From Bacteroidota bacterium (GTDB lineage Bacteria > Bacteroidota > Bacteroidia > Bacteroidales > VadinHA17): DNA of 9,014 nt. A program made the translations under genes and the position numbers. The notes beneath the pieces were generated by a model. That model was not told the origin of the DNA and ran no database searches. It saw only the letters and a list, made by a program, of their open reading frames with translations. How positions within the stretch are numbered: position 1 is the first letter of the stretch; each line of letters opens with the position of its first letter. The stretch lies in contig DAOVLD010000052.1 in the NCBI GenBank assembly GCA_030631445.1, forward strand, positions 1 to 9,014, given 5' to 3'. Positions 4,926 to 9,014 of the stretch are shown in pieces.

Positions 4926-5666
4926 TTATTCCTCTTTTTTAATAAAAAATGAGCTTATCCAGGGATCATCCGATGATTGTAATTGTTCGAATGTCCCTTC
5001 TGCATATATTAATCCATCGCGGATTATAAGCATCCTGTCGGAAGTCATTCTGACACAATTCATATCGTGAGTAATAATAACAGATGTTACTTTGTTGCTT
5101 TTTCGCACATCCAGTATCATTTCATTTATCTCCATTGAAGTTGCCGGATCAAGGCCTGTTGTAGGTTCATCATACAAGATGATCTCGGGCTTTTTGATCA
5201 GAGTCCGCGCTAATCCTACCCGTTTCTTCATTCCACCTGACAGTTCTGCCGGCATTTTGTCTATCGCATCCACTAATCCAACACTTTCAAGAACCTCTTC
5301 CACCCTTTCAGTAATCACCGTTTTCGAACCTGTAAAAGTACTTCGTTTAAGGGTAAATGAAAGATTCTCCCTAACCGACATGGAGTCGTACAATGCAGCA
5401 CCCTGAAATAAAAATCCTATTTTTTTTCTGATAAATTCCAGGTCTTTGTGCGAAGGGTTCATCATATCTTTACCTAAAACATTGATCTTTCCCGAATCGG
5501 GCTGCATCAATCCAACCATACATTTTATCAGGACCGTCTTTCCTATGCCGGATCTTCCACACACTGCGAGATTTTCTTCTCTTGGAAGATGAAGATTTAT
5601 ACCTCTCAGTATCTCTTTACCCTCAAAAGTTTTCTTCAGATTCTCTATTTCAATAACATAATCCAT
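4926..5666 (-). CDS. mlaF: MlaF-type ABC transporter ATPase
   Basis: The protein has 246 residues with a full set of ABC motifs: Walker A GRSGIGKT (37-44, K43), Q-loop FLFQ (Q88), signature LSGGMKKR (142-149), Walker B IILYDEP (162-168, catalytic E167), D-loop GLDP (171-174) and switch histidine H200. The signature with GGMKKR and the IGFLFQGAALYDSMSVREN segment are typical of the MlaF/TtgA (toluene-tolerance, Ttg2A) subgroup rather than of import ATPases. It powers phospholipid transport by the MlaE permease at the cytoplasmic face of the inner membrane. The ATG at 5664-5666 has AGGA only 3 nt away, a weak and too-close site. It is followed directly by mlaD. Upstream, a 376-bp spacer with a fold-back repeat separates it from mlaE, an unusual gap within such an operon. 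Confidence 0.93.
   Translation of the reverse strand: MDYVIEIENLKKTFEGKEILRGINLHLPREENLAVCGRSGIGKTVLIKCMVGLMQPDSGKINVLGKDMMNPSHKDLEFIRKKIGFLFQGAALYDSMSVRENLSFTLKRSTFTGSKTVITERVEEVLESVGLVDAIDKMPAELSGGMKKRVGLARTLIKKPEIILYDEPTTGLDPATSMEINEMILDVRKSNKVTSVIITHDMNCVRMTSDRMLIIRDGLIYAEGTFEQLQSSDDPWISSFFIKKEE
4930..4935 (-). promoter_or_regulatory. Shine-Dalgarno sequence for mlaD inside the end of mlaF
   Basis: On the minus strand AGAGGA lies six nt before the mlaD ATG, within the last codons of mlaF. Together with the 2-nt gap between mlaF stop and mlaD start, this suggests translational coupling of ATPase and MCE subunit. Confidence 0.65.
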
Positions 5667-5756
5667 ATATCCTGATTAATTTATCGAATATTTAGTGTTT
5701 GTCAATAAGAACAAACAATTTTTGAATTAAAGAACTAATTAGTAAATAAAAAACAG

Positions 5757-5975
5757 CAAATTACAAATAACAAATATCAAATAAACTCCAATTAACAAAT
5801 ATCAAAAATTCAAAACAGAATTAACCGATATATAATTTTTGCGCCTTTCTTCTTTTGAACATTGGGATTTGATATTTATTTGAAATTTGCCTGCCCCGTA
5901 AGGAAGCATGACTGTACGGGGGTGCTTGTTTTTTGTGATTTATTTGTGTTTTGGTGCTTGTCATTTGTAATTTTT
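5757..5975 (+). repeat. Dispersed fold-back repeat, copy 2, with an extra inserted hairpin
   Basis: This is the same element as 1237-1406, in opposite orientation. The core 5809-5843 matches copy 1 at 30 of 35 positions. On both sides lie complementary AT-rich arms (CAAATAACAAATATCAAATA on the left; GATTTGATATTTATTTG and TTTTGGTGCTTGTCATTTG on the right). Relative to copy 1 the right arm has an additional ~65 bp (about 5883-5950) containing a GC-rich hairpin: CCCCGTA (5894-5900) with TACGGGG (5915-5921), 14-nt loop. The element makes up most of the 376 bp between mlaE and mlaF. No gene is present in that spacer. Confidence 0.8.
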
Positions 5976-6042
5976 AATTTCTAATTTCTAATTTCCAATT
6001 TTTATTTAAACTTTCGACTTTATAGACAGACTCTATATAGTG

Positions 6043-6825
6043 TTAATATATTATATGTGTAACCTGCACAGCTATCAGGTCGATCAGAAAAACAGCCAGC
6101 GAGGCACTTACAACAGCGGTATTGGCTGCTTTACCAACTCCTTCAGTTCCGTAACCGGCAAAATAACCCTTATAACAGCCAATGATCCCGATCATAAACC
6201 CGAAGAAAACAGTTTTTACCACGGCAGGGAACAAATCGGAAAAGTGTAGGACATCAAATACATCAAAAATGAAAAGCGTGGCAGATATATTACCATGAAT
6301 ATTAACTGCCATAAAGCTCCCTACAAGTGCAATTGCATCAGCATAAAGTACAAGCAAAGGCACCATTAATGTTGTTGCCATCACGCGTGTAACAACCAGG
6401 TAATTTATAGGGTTAACACCTGAAACTTCCATAGCATCAATCTGCTCGGTAACCCTCATAGATCCGAGAACAGCACCAAACTGTGAAGCTATTTTACCGG
6501 CACATATCAGTGCTGTAATAACAGGTCCTATTTCAGTGACTATTGAAACAGAAACCATTCCGGGCAACCATGCTTCAGCGCCAAATTCTATTAATACCGG
6601 ACGTGATTGCAATGTCATTACCAGGCCTAAAATAAACCCTGTTAAACCTATGAGTCCCAAAGATTTAGCTCCCACTATATATGATTGGTACAGAAATTCG
6701 TTGAATTCAAACGGGGGGCGGAAAAGTTCTTTGAAAAACCTCCGGATAAACCAGGTAAGTTCCCCTACCTCGATAAAAAGATCTACAACAGAGTCAGGTA
6801 ACCATATATATTTCTTAACTAACAT
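6043..6825 (-). CDS. mlaE: MlaE-type ABC transporter permease
   Basis: The protein has 260 residues, the usual size for the MlaE/YrbE family. It has about five or six hydrophobic segments, including GLTGFILGLVMTLQS (~60-74), LVVTRVMATTLMVPLLVLYA (143-162), ADAIALVGSFMAV and AVFLIDLIAVQV at the end. The family signature is clear: TEIGPVITALICAGKIASQF followed by GAVLGSMRVTEQIDAMEV, the coupling-helix region that contacts MlaF. It forms the dimeric inner-membrane core of the lipid transporter together with MlaF and MlaD. It is first in its transcription unit and divergent from the peptidase gene at 7102. No Shine-Dalgarno motif precedes the ATG (6823-6825), and no convincing promoter was found for it. 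No mlaB or mlaC is seen nearby, which fits Bacteroidota-type sets. Confidence 0.92.
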   Translation of the reverse strand: MLVKKYIWLPDSVVDLFIEVGELTWFIRRFFKELFRPPFEFNEFLYQSYIVGAKSLGLIGLTGFILGLVMTLQSRPVLIEFGAEAWLPGMVSVSIVTEIGPVITALICAGKIASQFGAVLGSMRVTEQIDAMEVSGVNPINYLVVTRVMATTLMVPLLVLYADAIALVGSFMAVNIHGNISATLFIFDVFDVLHFSDLFPAVVKTVFFGFMIGIIGCYKGYFAGYGTEGVGKAANTAVVSASLAVFLIDLIAVQVTHIIY

Positions 6826-7011
6826 ATTACCAGATAAAAAGCTTAGTTATATATACACAAATCCAGCCATGACAGACTTTTCTAAACAGCGCATTTGTTT
6901 ACTGTTGCTAATCCAACTTCTGACATTAAAGATAATAAAAATATGAGGGTATAAAGAAAAGATATCGGTTTTTCAAAGGAAAAGAGATTGAATTCTCTAT
7001 TTTCAAATCAT

Positions 7012-7043
7012 TTTGGTTTAGTGCGAAATTTATTCTACTTTAA
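7012..7043 (+). promoter_or_regulatory. Possible promoter of the peptidase gene
   Basis: TTTG (7012-7015) and TACTTTAA (7036-7043), 20 nt apart, resemble the -33 TTTG and -7 TAnnTTTG elements of Bacteroidota promoters, with two mismatches at the end of the -7 box. A start near 7050 would give a ~52-nt leader. The rest of the 276-bp divergent spacer 6826-7101 holds nothing I can identify. Confidence 0.3.
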
Positions 7044-7101
7044 GTGTTCAAAATCTATCAATTTTTTCATTAAATTAACTAATTATTATCCTGTTAAAAT
7101 C

Positions 7102-9014
7102 ATGAGATACAGAAGTTTAATTCCATTCCTGGTGCTTATTGTACCGGGTGTTTTACTTTTTACTGAAGGATTTTCTCAAAAGAAAAATCTCACCTATAAA
7201 CAGGTATTTTCTCGCGGTGAACCCCGGTTAACCAACCCGCTTCCACGAATTACAGGATGGCTTGATGACAACTATTATCTTGAATCCAGAACTGAAGACA
7301 CGAAGCAAATAGTTATGAAGGTAAATGCACTTACCGGAGAGGAAAGTGTTTACCTGGATTATGAAGAATTCAATAAAAAACTACCTGAAGGTTTTACTTT
7401 GCGAAATAGTGAAACGCGAACTAACGACCTGAATCATTTTATTTTCAGAAAGGAAAGTAACCTCTATTATTTCAATTTACCTGAAGCGGAATTCCGGCAG
7501 CTTACCGATTCGGAATCAGAAGAAAAGAATATCACTTTTTCGCCGGATGCAGGTAAGATCGCATTTACACGTGACAACAATTTATTTGTTATTGATCTGG
7601 CTGCCGGAGAAGAGATGCAATTGACAAATGATGGAACTGATCGCATTTACAACGGATGGGCTTCGTGGGTTTATTATGAAGAGATACTCGGACGGAGTTC
7701 ACGTTACTGTGCATTCTGGTGGTCGCCAGACAGTAAGAAACTGGCTTACCTGAGGTTTGATGATAGCCCTGTTCCTGAGTTTACATTGTTCAGGGCAGAT
7801 GGTATTCATGGGGGACTGGAAGTAACACCATATCCAAAGCCGGGGGATCCGAATCCGGTGGTACGTCTTGGTATTGCTCATCTTGAAACAGGTAAAACGG
7901 TGTGGATAGATACAAATGAGGGAATTGACAGGTATGTTACACGGCCCTTATGGACCAGGGATTCTAAATATTTAATATACCAGTATATGCCACGCGACCA
8001 GGATGAGATTTTTTTGTTCTCGTCTGATCCGGAAACAGGAAAGAAAACAGAAATATATAATGAAAAACAAAAATCGTGGGTTGATTTTTTTGAAGACCTC
8101 TACTTTTTTGAGGACGGTAGCGGTTTCCTGCTGAGAAGTGATGTAGATGGCTGGAGAAACTTATACTACTACGATATGTCGGGAAAGTTAATAAGTAAAG
8201 TTACCGATTTTGACTGGCGTGTAACCGGTATCTCAAAAGTGGTGGAAAAGAAGAAAATTGTATATTTTACTGGGACAGGAGGCGAATCAACTGAGAATCA
8301 TCTATTCAGCATCAAACTGAATGGAAAAGAACTAAAAAAGCTTACATCAATTCAGGGAACCCACAGGGTAAATGTTTCTCCGGAAGGAAAATATTTTACT
8401 GATACATACAGCAACATTCTCAATCCGGCAAAAATGGAACTTTTTTCTTCAGATGGGAAATCTATCCGTATGCTTGGAGACTCCAGGTCTGATATAATGG
8501 ATGAATACAATCTCGGAAAAGTTGAACTGTTTACAATTCCTACATCTGACGGTTGGGATTTACCTGCAAAATGGACCCTCCCACCCGATTTTGACAAAAC
8601 AAAAAAATACCCTGTGCGATTTTCAATATATGGTGGTCCGAATGCACAATCGGTCAGGAATTCTGCCGGATATTCACTTAGTGATCATTATTACGCCCAG
8701 AACGGTATCATTACAATCGCGGTTGATCATCGTGGCACAGGACACTATGGTAAAAAGGGTGTTGCGCTTATGCACAGGAATCTTGGGAAGTGGGAAACAC
8801 ATGATTATATTGAAGCAGCAAAATGGTTAAGGGAAAAGCCTTTTATTGATACCGGACGAATTGGCATTACAGGTGGCAGTTATGGTGGCTACATGACCTT
8901 AATGTCAATGACTGCAGGAGCTGATTACTTTACTCATGGTCTTGCAAGTTCGGCAGTTACATCATGGAGATTATATGACAATGTATATACTGAAAGATTC
9001 ATGGACACACCAGA
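7102..9014 (+). CDS. Dipeptidyl peptidase IV (S9B prolyl peptidase), partial at right edge
   Basis: The frame runs open from ATG 7102 to the window end (637 codons of an expected ~720-740). A signal peptide (MRYRSLIPFLVLIVPGVLL, cleavage near FSQ, ~25) exports it to the periplasm. Residues ~40-480 form the beta-propeller. The S9B mark is present: WVYYEE, with E193-E194 matching the Glu pair that holds the substrate N-terminus in DPP IV, followed by the typical FWWSPDSKKLAYLRFDDSPV. The hydrolase domain begins near 490; Y510 in SIYGGP is the likely oxyanion tyrosine. The nucleophile is S593 in GGSYGGYM, followed by TSWRLYDNVYTERFMDTP. The catalytic Asp and His lie beyond the window. The enzyme removes X-Pro (or X-Ala) dipeptides from peptide N-termini. 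The Tyr replacing the first Glu of human DPP IV's EEE is a minor change. No strong ribosome-binding site; a start a few codons away is not suggested. Confidence 0.92.
   Translation, partial: MRYRSLIPFLVLIVPGVLLFTEGFSQKKNLTYKQVFSRGEPRLTNPLPRITGWLDDNYYLESRTEDTKQIVMKVNALTGEESVYLDYEEFNKKLPEGFTLRNSETRTNDLNHFIFRKESNLYYFNLPEAEFRQLTDSESEEKNITFSPDAGKIAFTRDNNLFVIDLAAGEEMQLTNDGTDRIYNGWASWVYYEEILGRSSRYCAFWWSPDSKKLAYLRFDDSPVPEFTLFRADGIHGGLEVTPYPKPGDPNPVVRLGIAHLETGKTVWIDTNEGIDRYVTRPLWTRDSKYLIYQYMPRDQDEIFLFSSDPETGKKTEIYNEKQKSWVDFFEDLYFFEDGSGFLLRSDVDGWRNLYYYDMSGKLISKVTDFDWRVTGISKVVEKKKIVYFTGTGGESTENHLFSIKLNGKELKKLTSIQGTHRVNVSPEGKYFTDTYSNILNPAKMELFSSDGKSIRMLGDSRSDIMDEYNLGKVELFTIPTSDGWDLPAKWTLPPDFDKTKKYPVRFSIYGGPNAQSVRNSAGYSLSDHYYAQNGIITIAVDHRGTGHYGKKGVALMHRNLGKWETHDYIEAAKWLREKPFIDTGRIGITGGSYGGYMTLMSMTAGADYFTHGLASSAVTSWRLYDNVYTERFMDTP

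Noticed and set aside
5092..5406. 104-codon plus-strand open frame opposite mlaF
   Set aside because: Antisense to the ABC ATPase motifs; no independent support.
6536..6946. 136-codon plus-strand open frame opposite the start of mlaE
   Set aside because: Antisense to the conserved MlaE permease and running into the divergent spacer; no recognisable domain.
8352..8830. Short open frames on both strands inside the peptidase gene
   Set aside because: They overlap the conserved hydrolase domain of the S9B peptidase, whose frame is uninterrupted.

Overview
The window is an AT-rich chromosomal segment, most likely from a Bacteroidota (Bacteroidetes) member of the Bacteroidales/Marinilabiliales kind. 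This rests on several signs: an mlaE-mlaF-mlaD set without mlaB/mlaC, an S9B dipeptidyl peptidase IV, a NahK-like sugar kinase of a type common in that phylum, a short secreted protein resembling the N-terminus of Bacteroidota TPR-OmpA proteins, mostly weak Shine-Dalgarno signals, promoter-like boxes near TTG/TAnnTTTG, and intergenic spacers full of degenerate AT-rich repeats. No taxonomic marker gene is present, so the placement is inference.

Layout, left to right. 1-150 (-): N-terminus of a lipoprotein cut by the window edge. 186-464 (-): decayed four-helix-bundle (23S intervening-sequence/S23 type) gene, lying inside two inverted 40-bp arrays of an 8-bp TTCCANNN unit. 689-878: promoter-like boxes followed directly by a densely structured block of four hairpins with repeated TTAACCTG/CAGGTTAA strands, a candidate undescribed structured RNA or small DNA element. 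947-1147 (+): very basic mini-lipoprotein. 1237-1406: first copy of a fold-back repeat. 1460-2560 (+): NahK-like phosphotransferase. 2580-2713: simple-sequence repeats. 2837-3265 (+): short secreted TPR protein ending at a good intrinsic terminator (3301-3335).

The remainder up to 6825 is on the minus strand, read right to left: mlaE (6825-6043), a 376-bp spacer holding the second copy of the fold-back repeat, mlaF (5666-4926), mlaD (4923-3859), then a 5'-truncated sugar-phosphate isomerase/epimerase pseudogene (3820-3371) that ends facing the terminator. MlaE (permease), MlaF (ATPase) and MlaD (inner-membrane MCE ring protein) should form one lipid transporter between inner and outer membranes. 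mlaF and mlaD are separated by 2 nt and are probably translationally coupled.

From 7102 to the right edge (+) runs a secreted S9B prolyl peptidase, cut off after its nucleophile serine.

The core genes are ordinary. The unusual material is between them: the structured block at 721-878, the fold-back repeat whose 35-nt loop is better conserved than its arms, the TTCCANNN-bounded four-helix remnant, and a gene truncation that coincides with a 9-bp tandem repeat.
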